26,087 nucleotides of DNA, from NCBI GenBank assembly GCA_002412555.1, contig DHVH01000009.1, positions 1,617 through 27,703 on the forward strand. Direction: 5' to 3'. The notes under the pieces are model-generated. The model was not told the origin of the DNA and made no database searches. It saw only the letters and a program-made list of their open reading frames with translations. Shown here piece by piece: positions 17,017-25,122 of this stretch. This DNA is from Marinilabiliaceae bacterium UBA5213. GTDB lineage: Bacteria; Bacteroidota; Bacteroidia; Bacteroidales; Marinilabiliaceae. The translations under genes and the position numbers were made by a program. The stretch's first letter is position 1. Each line of letters opens with the position of its first letter.

Positions 17017-18210
17017 TTATTTATCCTGAACAGACTTATACCTAATAAGCGCCTCAACAAAGTAATAGTCGGCATAAGTTAATGGAACATCCACTTCACT
17101 GTTCACCGGTAAATGACCAACACTGTGTTTGAGAATGAAATTTCCATTGGTACCAGGTTCAGCCAAATAAGTATCCGAAGACAAGGTTTGCAACTGAATT
17201 TTGGCCACCTCAAAAAACATCTGGCCGTCTTCAACCTCCTCCATCTGACTCAGCTCAATTAATGCAGATGCCATTATAGCCGCCGCTGAGGCATCCCGTA
17301 ATGCTTCCGGAATGTCTTCAGCCAATAAGTCCCAGTAGGGAATATAATCGTCAGTCATGTTAGGATGATCAATCAGCATCTTGGCAATGCCAATCGCTTG
17401 GTTGAGGTAACGGCTTAAACCTGTTTCACGATACATCATGGTGTACCCGTATAAACCCCATGCCTGGCCCCTTGACCATATGGACTCGTCAAATGCTCCC
17501 TGGGCTGTTACCTTAAATTCTGCCAATCCACTTACCGTATCGTACGAAACTACGTGATAAGAAGAATAATCTGATCTGAAGTGATTTTCAAGGGTTTTAT
17601 CAGCATGAGAAACGGCCACCTTATAATAGGTAGAGTCCTTGGTTTCATGGAAGGCCCACATTAATAACTCCAGATTCATCATGTTGTCAATAATCACAGG
17701 GTATTGCCATGATTTCCGGTGCTTGTCCCACGACCGAATCAGACCAATTTCGGGATTATAGCGCTCTAAAGCGCTATTCGCAGAGATTAACAACACTTCC
17801 TTATAATCACTCCGGTCTGTTAGTCTGTAACCATTACCAAAGCTACAATACATCTGAAATCCAATATCATGATCATAGGTGTTGAACTTTTCATTTTCAA
17901 CGCGCATCGAATACTTATCAGCCAGATTTTTAATACTATCATCTTCAAAATATTCGTACAAATACCATAAAACACCCGGATAAAATCCGCTGCACCACCA
18001 TGTTGATGGCGAGGTAATGATCTCTTCTTCAGCTGCATTATAAGATCTGGGCAATCGATCTTCTTGGGAGTGCAGATAACTGTCCATTTGAATCACTTGT
18101 TGCTTAGCAATGGCCATTACCTTCTCTAAGGGAACATCATTGCCCTGACTTTTTTCCTGGCAACTGGCAAGGATGATAACAGCCAATAAAAGTGTGGTTA
18201 ATCGTTTCAT
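17017..18210 (-). CDS. GH88 unsaturated glucuronyl hydrolase, lipoprotein
   Basis: 397 residues with lipobox LASC (14-17). The (alpha/alpha)6-barrel family signatures are present: STWWCSGFYPG (69-79), YDHDIGFQMY (112-121) and IIDNMMNLELL (173-183), with Asp115 and Asp175 at the positions of the two catalytic aspartates of Bacillus UGL. FDESIWSRGQAWGLYGY later in the protein is another GH88 hallmark. The family hydrates the 4,5-unsaturated uronic acid that polysaccharide lyases leave at the non-reducing end, releasing it. The residues after Cys17 (QEKSQGND) are not the strongly acidic surface-export type, so a periplasmic location is more likely. It is the last gene of the GH2-GH3-GH88 operon, 24 bp after GH3. 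No lyase partner is in the window. Confidence 0.9.
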   Translation of the reverse strand: MKRLTTLLLAVIILASCQEKSQGNDVPLEKVMAIAKQQVIQMDSYLHSQEDRLPRSYNAAEEEIITSPSTWWCSGFYPGVLWYLYEYFEDDSIKNLADKYSMRVENEKFNTYDHDIGFQMYCSFGNGYRLTDRSDYKEVLLISANSALERYNPEIGLIRSWDKHRKSWQYPVIIDNMMNLELLMWAFHETKDSTYYKVAVSHADKTLENHFRSDYSSYHVVSYDTVSGLAEFKVTAQGAFDESIWSRGQAWGLYGYTMMYRETGLSRYLNQAIGIAKMLIDHPNMTDDYIPYWDLLAEDIPEALRDASAAAIMASALIELSQMEEVEDGQMFFEVAKIQLQTLSSDTYLAEPGTNGNFILKHSVGHLPVNSEVDVPLTYADYYFVEALIRYKSVQDK

Positions 18211-18234
18211 AATTATATTTTTGATGTAAGTTGT

Positions 18235-20475
18235 TTATTGAATGACAAATTCACCCTGTAAACCAGAGACACTGCTTGTCCCAACCATTAAATTAAAATG
18301 CCCTGCTTCTACTGCCCACTTATTTTCTATTCCCCAAAAAGCCAATTCAGAAACCGGGACTCCAATGCTTACTTTTCGAACTTCCCCCGGCACTAACTCA
18401 ACCCGTTTGAAACTCTTTAATTCTTTCACTGGTCGGTTAATGGAGGCCGATTTTTGGTTAATGTACACTTGCACCACCTCCACACCGGTATAATCCCCCA
18501 CATTGCTTAAATCAAAACTCAGTTTTAAAGTGTCTGTTTTGGACAGCTCCGAGTAATCCAGCGATAAATCACTATAAGAAAACTCTGTATAAGAAAGTCC
18601 AAAACCAAAAGGGAACAAGGGACCAAAACCTGCGTCTAAGTAATAGGATGAATTGCCAAGAGAGGATTGTCGGGCCTCTAAGGGAATATTGTCTAACAAG
18701 ACTTCATTGCCCCTGGCAGGCCTGCCTGTCCGGTTATGGTTGTAATAGATTGGAATTTGTCCCACCATTTTTGGAAAAGTAACAGGCAACTTGCCCGATG
18801 GCGTTACTTCTCCAAACAACACATTGGCAATGGCTGGCCCACCCATTGTTCCGGGGTGCCAGGCATAAATCATGGCGTCCGAAAGTTCTACTTCCTGTTC
18901 GATGGTCAAAGGTCTTCCTGCCATAATCACGGTTACCACAGGCTTTCCTGTTTGCTTGAGCGCTTTAAGCAATTCCGTTTGGGCGCCTTGCAGGCTAATA
19001 TCGGCAAGGGAGTGAGCCTCACCGGACAGTATGGATTCCTCACCGGCAAAAAACACCACAACATCAGCTTTCTGCGCCGCAGCCACAGCCCTGCTAAAGC
19101 CTGATTGATCTTTATCTCTGCTGAATTTCAGGCCAGGCTCATATATCACACGCATTTTGTCACCATACTCTTCCTGGATGGACATTAAAGGGGTAACGGT
19201 GTGCTCCTTTTCTCCGTCAAAGACCCAGGTACCCATCTGGTCGTGCGGTGCATCGGCCATAGGGCCGATTATGGCAATACTTCTTATATCCTTGGACAAT
19301 GGAAGTAGCTGGTTGGCATTTTTGAGCAGGACTAAAGACTCCTCAGCCGCTTTTTGTGCCATATGCAAGTGTTGCTCACTATAGGCTACTGATGGCTGGT
19401 CAACGGCTATGTAGGGGTTGTCGAACAAGCCCAAACGAAATTTCATTCTTAAGATATTTCTGACGGCATTGTCAATGGTTCCTATACTGACTTTCCCCTC
19501 TTCAACCAAGGCCTCTAAATGTTTAACATAGGTTTCAGAGACCATTTCCATATCCAGGCCTGCATTGACCGCTTGCATAGCAGCTTCCTTATTGTCGGCA
19601 CTAAACCCATGCTTAACCATTTCACTTACAGAGGCCCAATCAGATACTACAACCCCATCAAAACCCCATTCATCCCGCAGAATATCGGTCAACAATTCTT
19701 TGTTGCCAGAGGCCGGGATGCCGTCATTGTCATTGAATGAAGTCATAATGGAGGCACAGCCGGCTGCAATGGACGCTTCAAAAGGAGGAAAATAAACATT
19801 GCGCATCTGCCTCGGGGGAATATACGTCGAATTATAATCCCTGCCACCTTCTGCTGCACCGTAACCAATAAAATGCTTGGCGCAAGCTGCCATGGCAGTT
19901 GACTGCGTCAGGTCTTCACCCTGAAAACCTTCTATCATGGCAACTGACATCAAAGATGTCAGGTACACATCCTCTCCAAAACTCTCGGCCATTCTTCCCC
20001 AGCGAGGATCTCTGGAAACATCCATCATAGGAGCAAAAGTCCATCTGATGCCATCTTCCGTAGCCTCAATAGCAGCCACCCTGCTACCTGCTTTTACAAG
20101 CTCAGGGTTAAACGATGCTGCCTGTCCCAGTGGTATTGGAAAAATAGTCCTATAACCATGAATAACATCGCGGGCTATAAGCAAGGGAATGCCCAAACGA
20201 CTTTCCTCTACCGAGATTTTCTGTATTTTATTTATCAGCTCCGGTTGCTCAATGTTAAGGATGGATCCTACCTCTCCTTTTCTTATCCTTTCAAAAAAGG
20301 CTTCATCAGTGGTGCGGCCATTCAGTTGATTCATTTGCCCCACTTTTTCAGAAAAAGTCATTTCTGAAATCAGCGCATCTATCTTTGATTCTATACTCTC
20401 ATTAGCCTCTGGCTGTTGACATCCCATTAGAAAACTCAACCCTAGACCCAGAAAAACCCATCTACTTCCTCTCAT
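18235..20475 (-). CDS. bglX: GH3 beta-glucosidase, BglX-type periplasmic lipoprotein
   Basis: 746 residues with lipobox LMGC (16-19). The N-terminal TIM-barrel domain contains GIPLLIARDVIHGYRTIFP (95-113), MDVSRDPRWGRMAESFGED (151-169), KHF (200-202) and VVSDWASV (276-283), in which Asp279 is the expected nucleophile. The second alpha/beta domain contains LVLLKNANQLLPL (381-393) and GEESILSGEAHSLADI (478-493), which should supply the acid/base glutamate. A fibronectin III-like domain ends the protein (VGDYTGVEVVQVYI, RPVKELKSFKRVEL). Length and order match periplasmic BglX enzymes, which remove terminal beta-linked glucose. The symbol is by family resemblance; a beta-xylosidase or other GH3 specificity is possible. 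It lies 41 bp after GH2 and 24 bp before GH88. Confidence 0.92.
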   Translation of the reverse strand: MRGSRWVFLGLGLSFLMGCQQPEANESIESKIDALISEMTFSEKVGQMNQLNGRTTDEAFFERIRKGEVGSILNIEQPELINKIQKISVEESRLGIPLLIARDVIHGYRTIFPIPLGQAASFNPELVKAGSRVAAIEATEDGIRWTFAPMMDVSRDPRWGRMAESFGEDVYLTSLMSVAMIEGFQGEDLTQSTAMAACAKHFIGYGAAEGGRDYNSTYIPPRQMRNVYFPPFEASIAAGCASIMTSFNDNDGIPASGNKELLTDILRDEWGFDGVVVSDWASVSEMVKHGFSADNKEAAMQAVNAGLDMEMVSETYVKHLEALVEEGKVSIGTIDNAVRNILRMKFRLGLFDNPYIAVDQPSVAYSEQHLHMAQKAAEESLVLLKNANQLLPLSKDIRSIAIIGPMADAPHDQMGTWVFDGEKEHTVTPLMSIQEEYGDKMRVIYEPGLKFSRDKDQSGFSRAVAAAQKADVVVFFAGEESILSGEAHSLADISLQGAQTELLKALKQTGKPVVTVIMAGRPLTIEQEVELSDAMIYAWHPGTMGGPAIANVLFGEVTPSGKLPVTFPKMVGQIPIYYNHNRTGRPARGNEVLLDNIPLEARQSSLGNSSYYLDAGFGPLFPFGFGLSYTEFSYSDLSLDYSELSKTDTLKLSFDLSNVGDYTGVEVVQVYINQKSASINRPVKELKSFKRVELVPGEVRKVSIGVPVSELAFWGIENKWAVEAGHFNLMVGTSSVSGLQGEFVIQ

Positions 20476-20516
20476 GGTAATATATTTTGTTTTAATTCAA
20501 AGCTTTATTCAGGTAA

Positions 20517-22388
20517 TTAATCCGCAAAATCAGTTTTCTTCTGATCGTAGTATTTTTTCAATATGTGAAACGCCTTCTTTTTGTTACCTGTTTCAGAAAT
20601 CAAGCCCTTACGGTTCCAGCCTTCCTGCACATCAGGCAGCAAACGGCGGGGAGATCTAAAATCTGTCAAAATCCACGGTGTAACGCCTCTCAATTGTGGT
20701 ATCTTATCGATCATTTTGAGCGTTTCTTCATACAAATACTCCTGATACTCTTCCGTCCAAATATCCTCCCTGGTTCCATGCAACCCTTGTAGAGCACCTG
20801 CGCCAAATTCAGAAACAATAACTGGTTTGTTGTAATTGATTTCAAACACCACATCTTTCAGTCGGTCATTAGAACTTGAATACCAGCCGAGGTACTGATT
20901 AAAACTAATGACGTCAACATACTCCTGCAAGGGATCTTCAATGGCCTGAACATTTCTGGCACCAGGTTTGGCGTGCCTTTCCAGGGCAGCACTGATCAAT
21001 CTGACCGGATCAACTGCCTTAGTGGCATCAATCATATTTTTCAAAAATGCTGTGCGTACTTCAGATACGGGTGTTTCATTGGCCATGGACCAAATAATTA
21101 CAGAGGCCCTGTTTTTATCCCGCGTGATCATTTCCATCAATTGGATCTCTGCATTTTTATAGGTGTCGGGATTCTCCCACTGAATGGTCCAATAAACGGG
21201 CACTTCCGACCATACCATGAGCCCCAACTCATCAGCCAGGCGAACCATATGCTCATTGTGTGGATAATGTGCCAGTCGAACAAAATTGCAACCCAACTCC
21301 TTGGCCCATCCCAAAAGCATTTGCGCATCTTCAGCCGAGTAGGCTCTGCCTCCTCTTATTGGATTTTCTTCATGAATGGATATGCCTCTTAAAAAGACGG
21401 GCTTGTTGTTGACCAGAATATCTGTTCCTTTTACCGCCAAAGTCCTAAATCCAATCCGGTCATTTAATGTATCACCCTTGTGGGTCAAAACAACATCAAA
21501 AAGTACCGGACTTTCAGGATGCCAGTATTCAAGCTTTTTAGCTTTGATGGTGCCGGTAACGATACCGTTTTCATCGGTTTTTCCGGAAAATGATATTCTA
21601 GCTTTGGGAATATTTACTTTTACAAGTTGATTGGCTTTAGAAGGGCCGTCGAGTTCAATTCTGACATCAATTAATTCTTTATTATCAGGAGTTAACTGAA
21701 GGTAATAATCCCGAATAAACGTTTCTGGCACCTCTACCAAGTCAACGTCTCTGGTTATGCCACCATAGTTCCACCAATCGGTATTAATCGTTGGTACTTT
21801 CTCCAAACCCCGGGAATTATCAACTTTAAGAATTAAGAAATTCTCACCCTCCACCAGCAGTTCAGAAACTTCATAATTAAACGGGGTAAAGCCGCCAATA
21901 TGTTTCCCCAATTTTGTGCCGTTCAAATAGACATCTGCTTCATAATTGGCAGCTCCAAAATAGACAAACTGCCTGGTTTGGTCAGATTTTTTATTGTATA
22001 AGAACTTTTTATAGTACCAAACTGATCCTTCGTAATACAACAAATTTTCTTTTTGGGAGTTCCAATCTCTGGGTACCATTATGTTCTCTGATTTATCAAA
22101 ATCATACTCTACCCGCTCTGATCTATTTTGTGCTTTATGCCCTAAAAAAAAAGCTTCTGAGGGATCTGGTCTATCCTTTTGATCCCTGATCTGTCGTCTG
22201 TAATCATAGTAACCTGTTTCGTATGGATCCACAACATACTTCCACATGCCATTCAAAGAAGTCGTTTGTCGATTTGGGATGTTGGTTATTAAGTTTTCAT
22301 TTACCTGGGAAAACAATAAACCAAAAACGGACTGCAGCACTATAAATCCTGCCAACACATTTAATTTTACCACTTTCATCTTTCTCAT
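20517..22388 (-). CDS. GH2 glycosidase with glucuronidase-type N-x-K motif
   Basis: 623 residues. A signal peptide (about 1-28, no lipobox) leads into the sugar-binding jelly roll (about 40-220; SLNGMWKY, VYLNGTKLGKHIGGFTPF), an Ig-like beta-sandwich (about 222-315) and the TIM barrel (about 318-615). Acid/base Glu438 is in MANETPVS and nucleophile Glu527 in VSEFGAG. WNRKGL supplies Asn592-x-Lys594, the N-x-K motif that in beta-glucuronidases contacts the carboxylate of glucuronate; beta-galactosidases of the family lack it. DFRSPRR (576-582) is common in Bacteroidota members annotated as beta-glucuronidases. Beta-glucuronidase activity is therefore the best guess, with galacturonidase or galactosidase activity as alternatives. 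It is the first gene of the leftward operon and has the shared PUL operator upstream. Confidence 0.87.
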   Translation of the reverse strand: MRKMKVVKLNVLAGFIVLQSVFGLLFSQVNENLITNIPNRQTTSLNGMWKYVVDPYETGYYDYRRQIRDQKDRPDPSEAFFLGHKAQNRSERVEYDFDKSENIMVPRDWNSQKENLLYYEGSVWYYKKFLYNKKSDQTRQFVYFGAANYEADVYLNGTKLGKHIGGFTPFNYEVSELLVEGENFLILKVDNSRGLEKVPTINTDWWNYGGITRDVDLVEVPETFIRDYYLQLTPDNKELIDVRIELDGPSKANQLVKVNIPKARISFSGKTDENGIVTGTIKAKKLEYWHPESPVLFDVVLTHKGDTLNDRIGFRTLAVKGTDILVNNKPVFLRGISIHEENPIRGGRAYSAEDAQMLLGWAKELGCNFVRLAHYPHNEHMVRLADELGLMVWSEVPVYWTIQWENPDTYKNAEIQLMEMITRDKNRASVIIWSMANETPVSEVRTAFLKNMIDATKAVDPVRLISAALERHAKPGARNVQAIEDPLQEYVDVISFNQYLGWYSSSNDRLKDVVFEINYNKPVIVSEFGAGALQGLHGTREDIWTEEYQEYLYEETLKMIDKIPQLRGVTPWILTDFRSPRRLLPDVQEGWNRKGLISETGNKKKAFHILKKYYDQKKTDFAD

Positions 22389-22437
22389 ATTAGTTGTATA
22401 AATATTATCATTTCTAAACCCGCAAAGGGGATTGAAA

Positions 22438-22445
22438 CAAAACTA
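22438..22445 (-). promoter_or_regulatory. -7 promoter element of the GH2-GH3-GH88 operon
   Basis: On the minus strand TAGTTTTG (22445-22438) matches TAnnTTTG exactly, 50 bp before the GH2 ATG. No TTTG is present around the -33 position (about 22470-22464). Confidence 0.6.
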
Positions 22446-22466
22446 TATGAAATAGTAAAATTAAGG

Positions 22467-22511
22467 CCTTGTAATTTTCCTGATTACTTTTAAAATTGTC
22501 CTAAGTTGTCC
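22467..22511 (-). repeat. GGA-headed boxes with 10- and 21-bp spacing (probable activator operator of GH2 operon)
   Basis: Read on the minus strand, GGACAACTTA begins at 22511, GGACAATTTTAAA at 22501 and GGAAAATTACAAG at 22480. The last two are exactly 21 bp apart and the innermost begins 35 bp before the -7 element at 22445, the same geometry as at 11429/11450 and 12579/12600. The additional outer box is in phase by one helical turn. Confidence 0.55.
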
Positions 22512-22609
22512 TCTTGCCAACTATTAAGCTGCTTTTAGTAGGCTGCATGGCACCACAATTTATCCAATTCAGTTTTTATATATCAACACTTTGGCAACAA
22601 ACAAAACGA

Positions 22610-22645
22610 GGTTATATCAGGCATATTAACATACCTGATATAACC
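22610..22645 (-). terminator. Terminator of the chemotaxis operon
   Basis: GGTTATATCAGG (22610-22621) and CCTGATATAACC (22634-22645) form a perfect 12-bp stem with a 12-nt loop. On the minus strand it is followed by TCGTTTTGTTTGTTG. It lies 36 bp after the stop of the last che-cluster frame (22681). Confidence 0.75.
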
Positions 22646-22680
22646 TGGTGAAAAGTCATAAGCGAAAGACTAACTCATCT

Positions 22681-23034
22681 TTATTCCCTTCTGGCCCGCC
22701 TTACATCAATAAAACTCTTGATAAACCAAACCATCGCTACTATAGAACTAAGCATCATAACTATAACCCGCGTCAACGCTGCCATATCGTCCCTTTCCAA
22801 TGCAGCCATTAGAGGCATAACCAGACCGATGGTTACTAAAAGGGTTAGAATAACTGCCAGGTGCGACTGCACTTTTTTCTCATTCTTAACACCCGGATTG
22901 AGCGCCAAAATAAGTATCCCAAAAAAGAAGGGGATAAGTGCGGTTACTGAAGGTGTATCTGATGCCAGATAAGCCCAAAGACCCAAACCCATTAAAACAA
23001 GCGCATTAACGAAACTTACTTTATATACTTTCAT
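22681..23034 (-). CDS. Small four-helix membrane protein, possibly a separate gene
   Basis: Reading from the internal ATG at 23034 gives 117 residues beginning MKVYKVSFVNALVLMGLGLW. Four hydrophobic segments are visible (about 7-24, 28-45, 58-77, 86-106), separated by short polar loops including NPGVKNEKK, and the C terminus is strongly basic (DVRRARRE), suggesting a cytoplasmic tail. It does not resemble CheB and begins like an independent gene, but it is in frame with cheB. I do not recognise its family. The base composition of the stretch just upstream (about 23035-23110) is AT-rich like a spacer, unlike the GC-richer cheB body. Confidence 0.55.
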   Translation of the reverse strand: MKVYKVSFVNALVLMGLGLWAYLASDTPSVTALIPFFFGILILALNPGVKNEKKVQSHLAVILTLLVTIGLVMPLMAALERDDMAALTRVIVMMLSSIVAMVWFIKSFIDVRRARRE

Positions 23035-24243
23035 CAGTGAATAATTTAAATAACTACTAACAACTTTCAAGCAATGAACCGCAAAACATTCGCTTTGTTC
23101 AAAAGCATCTCTGTTATTGATGCCCCAATGAAATGGAAGATACGGGGAAAGTGTTCTTGAGTGACTCTTTTTCAATGCAGCTGCAGCAATTGACTCGAGT
23201 GGAAGTATCTGAATGTGGGCATCCAGTTTGATGGCCTCGTGGGGCATGCCAAACACTACGCACGACTGCTCATCCTGGGCAATGGTGTGGGCGCCAGCAT
23301 TTTTCATTTCTAAAAGTCCTTTGGCACCATCGGCTCCCATACCGGTCATGATAACGCCAATGGCATTGGCACCGGCGTTCATGGCCACTGAGCGAAACAG
23401 CACATCCACACTGGGGCGGTGGCGGTTGACCAGAGGGCCGTCGGTCACCTCCACATAATACCTTGCCCCACTCCTTTTCAAAAGGGTATGCTTATTGCCC
23501 GGGGCAATCAGTGCTCGGCCCCGAATCACGGTATCGTTGTTTTCCGCTTCCTTGACGCTTATGGCACACAGTCCGTTCAAGCGCTCAGCAAAGGAGCGGG
23601 TAAAGCCTTCGGGCATGTGTTGTACAATAACGATGCCCGGACTATCAGGTGGCAGCACCTGCAGAAACTGGGCCAGAGCCTCAGTCCCTCCGGTTGAGGC
23701 ACCCACCGCAATGACTTTTTCGGTGGTTTTTAGCATGCTGCTGCCACCCTTCTGCGAAGGAATAACGGCATCGGCCGAATATTTGGGTTCTACTTTTATG
23801 GCTAGTGGACTGATTTGTCCCCGGCGCTTCAAACGGGCATGAGCGGCTGCCTTTATGGCATCGCAGATGCGGATGGCCGACTCCTGAAAAAAGGTCTTCG
23901 TGTCCATCTGAGGCTTGGTAATGATCTCCACCGCCCCATATTCAAGCGCCCTCATGGCGGTTTCGGTGCCTTCGGCGGTAAGACTGGAGATGATGACCAC
24001 CGGAATGGGATGCTGGGTCATGATGCGGCGCAAAAAGGTCAAACCATCCATGCGGGGCATTTCTACATCCAAAGTAATCACATCGGGTACCTCCTCCAAC
24101 ATTTTTCTCGCAGCTGCATAGGGGTCTGAAGCTGTCGCCATTAGCTCCAGCACCAGGTCGTCATTGATTATCGACGCCAGCGTTTGACGAACAACAGCGG
24201 AATCATCCACCACCAGGACCCTTATTTTTTTCTTTAGCTGCAT
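22681..24243 (-). CDS. cheB: CheB chemotaxis methylesterase, frame continuous with a C-terminal membrane protein
   Basis: 520 residues against about 350 for normal CheB. Residues 1-125 are a response-regulator receiver (acidic DD at 13-14, phospho-acceptor Asp59 in LDVEMPRMDG, Lys110). Residues about 175-355 are the methylesterase with the catalytic triad Ser183 (GASTGG), His209 (QHMP) and Asp305 (GMGADG). It demethylates or deamidates chemoreceptors. The methylesterase should end near residue 355-360. Residues 361-403 are rich in Cys, His, Trp, Asn and Ser and read like translated spacer. From Met404 onward comes a small polytopic membrane protein (see 22681-23034). The simplest reading is that cheB lost its stop codon; a real fusion is the alternative. 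It starts immediately after the CheR stop with no gap. Confidence 0.85.
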   Translation of the reverse strand: MQLKKKIRVLVVDDSAVVRQTLASIINDDLVLELMATASDPYAAARKMLEEVPDVITLDVEMPRMDGLTFLRRIMTQHPIPVVIISSLTAEGTETAMRALEYGAVEIITKPQMDTKTFFQESAIRICDAIKAAAHARLKRRGQISPLAIKVEPKYSADAVIPSQKGGSSMLKTTEKVIAVGASTGGTEALAQFLQVLPPDSPGIVIVQHMPEGFTRSFAERLNGLCAISVKEAENNDTVIRGRALIAPGNKHTLLKRSGARYYVEVTDGPLVNRHRPSVDVLFRSVAMNAGANAIGVIMTGMGADGAKGLLEMKNAGAHTIAQDEQSCVVFGMPHEAIKLDAHIQILPLESIAAAALKKSHSRTLSPYLPFHWGINNRDAFEQSECFAVHCLKVVSSYLNYSLMKVYKVSFVNALVLMGLGLWAYLASDTPSVTALIPFFFGILILALNPGVKNEKKVQSHLAVILTLLVTIGLVMPLMAALERDDMAALTRVIVMMLSSIVAMVWFIKSFIDVRRARRE

Positions 24244-25101
24244 CTAAATCTTTTGAAATACGGTTGGTCGCACATTCCTGAGTGGCAAATTCATTCCAAT
24301 TAAAGATTCTGAATGTCCATGAAAAAAATAACCACCTGGCTTCAAATAGCGACAAATCTTTTGAACCACAGCCTCCTGCACCTCCCGATCGAAATAAATC
24401 AACACATTGCGGCAAAATACTACATCAAATTTCTCAGAAAGCGGATAGCTTTCATCCATAAAATTGACCCGACTGAAGGACATCTTCTGTCTGAGTTCGG
24501 GCACTGCCCTGTAAGTCCGCTTAACGGCATCTGTACTTCTCATAAAATACTTACGCACCAAATACTCCGGGATTGCCGGCCGTACCCTTTCCTCGGTAAA
24601 CACCGCATTCATTGCCATTTTTAATATTAAGGTAGAAATATCGGTCCCATGTATCCGATAATCAAAATCCTTGCTGCCTCCCAAAAACTCGCTAATACTC
24701 ATGGCCAGGGTATAGGGCTCCTCTCCACTGGAACAGGCAGCACTCCACACCTTTAGAGTTCCTCCATTGTTATTCGACTTATATTCGGGTAACACATGCT
24801 CCTTTAAAAAAGAAAAATGAACAGGTTCCCGAAAAAAATCTGTTTTATTGGTGCTAATGGCATCAAAAACATGGACCACTTCAGATTGGATGCCCTCCTT
24901 ACCAAAAACGTAACACAAATAAGCTTCAAAAGTGGGGATATCCAACTCCTTCAAACGCTTTTTCAAGCGGGCCTGCACCATGACCTTTTTGGCCGGCGGC
25001 ATTTTGATACCCGTCTCCCGGTTAATGAACGTTCCCAGCTTATCAAACTGCTCGTCCGTTAACTCCGCCTTATATATATTGCGAATATCATCGAATACCA
25101 T
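24244..25101 (-). CDS. cheR: CheR chemoreceptor methyltransferase
   Basis: 285 residues, normal for CheR. The N-terminal helical domain (about 12-75; GIKMPPAKKVMVQARLKKRL, positively charged for receptor contact) precedes the S-adenosylmethionine-dependent methyltransferase domain. Family signatures are NKTDFFRE (85-92), VWSAACSSGEEPY (118-130, SAM binding), HGTDIS (151-156) and CRNVLIYFD (230-238). It methylates glutamates of chemoreceptors, opposing CheB, which is encoded directly downstream with zero spacing. The receptor gene lies just upstream, so the three form an adaptation module. Confidence 0.96.
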   Translation of the reverse strand: MVFDDIRNIYKAELTDEQFDKLGTFINRETGIKMPPAKKVMVQARLKKRLKELDIPTFEAYLCYVFGKEGIQSEVVHVFDAISTNKTDFFREPVHFSFLKEHVLPEYKSNNNGGTLKVWSAACSSGEEPYTLAMSISEFLGGSKDFDYRIHGTDISTLILKMAMNAVFTEERVRPAIPEYLVRKYFMRSTDAVKRTYRAVPELRQKMSFSRVNFMDESYPLSEKFDVVFCRNVLIYFDREVQEAVVQKICRYLKPGGYFFHGHSESLIGMNLPLRNVRPTVFQKI

Positions 25102-25122
25102 ACGAATTATTTTATTGGCCGT

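Noticed and set aside
20973..21392. 139-residue plus-strand ORF opposite GH2
   Set aside because: It is antisense to the GH2 catalytic domain, rich in Cys/His/Phe/Ile, and has no promoter or recognisable domain.
23495..23842. 115-residue plus-strand ORF opposite cheB
   Set aside because: It is a shadow of the GC-rich cheB coding sequence; the opposite strand carries all catalytic motifs of CheB.
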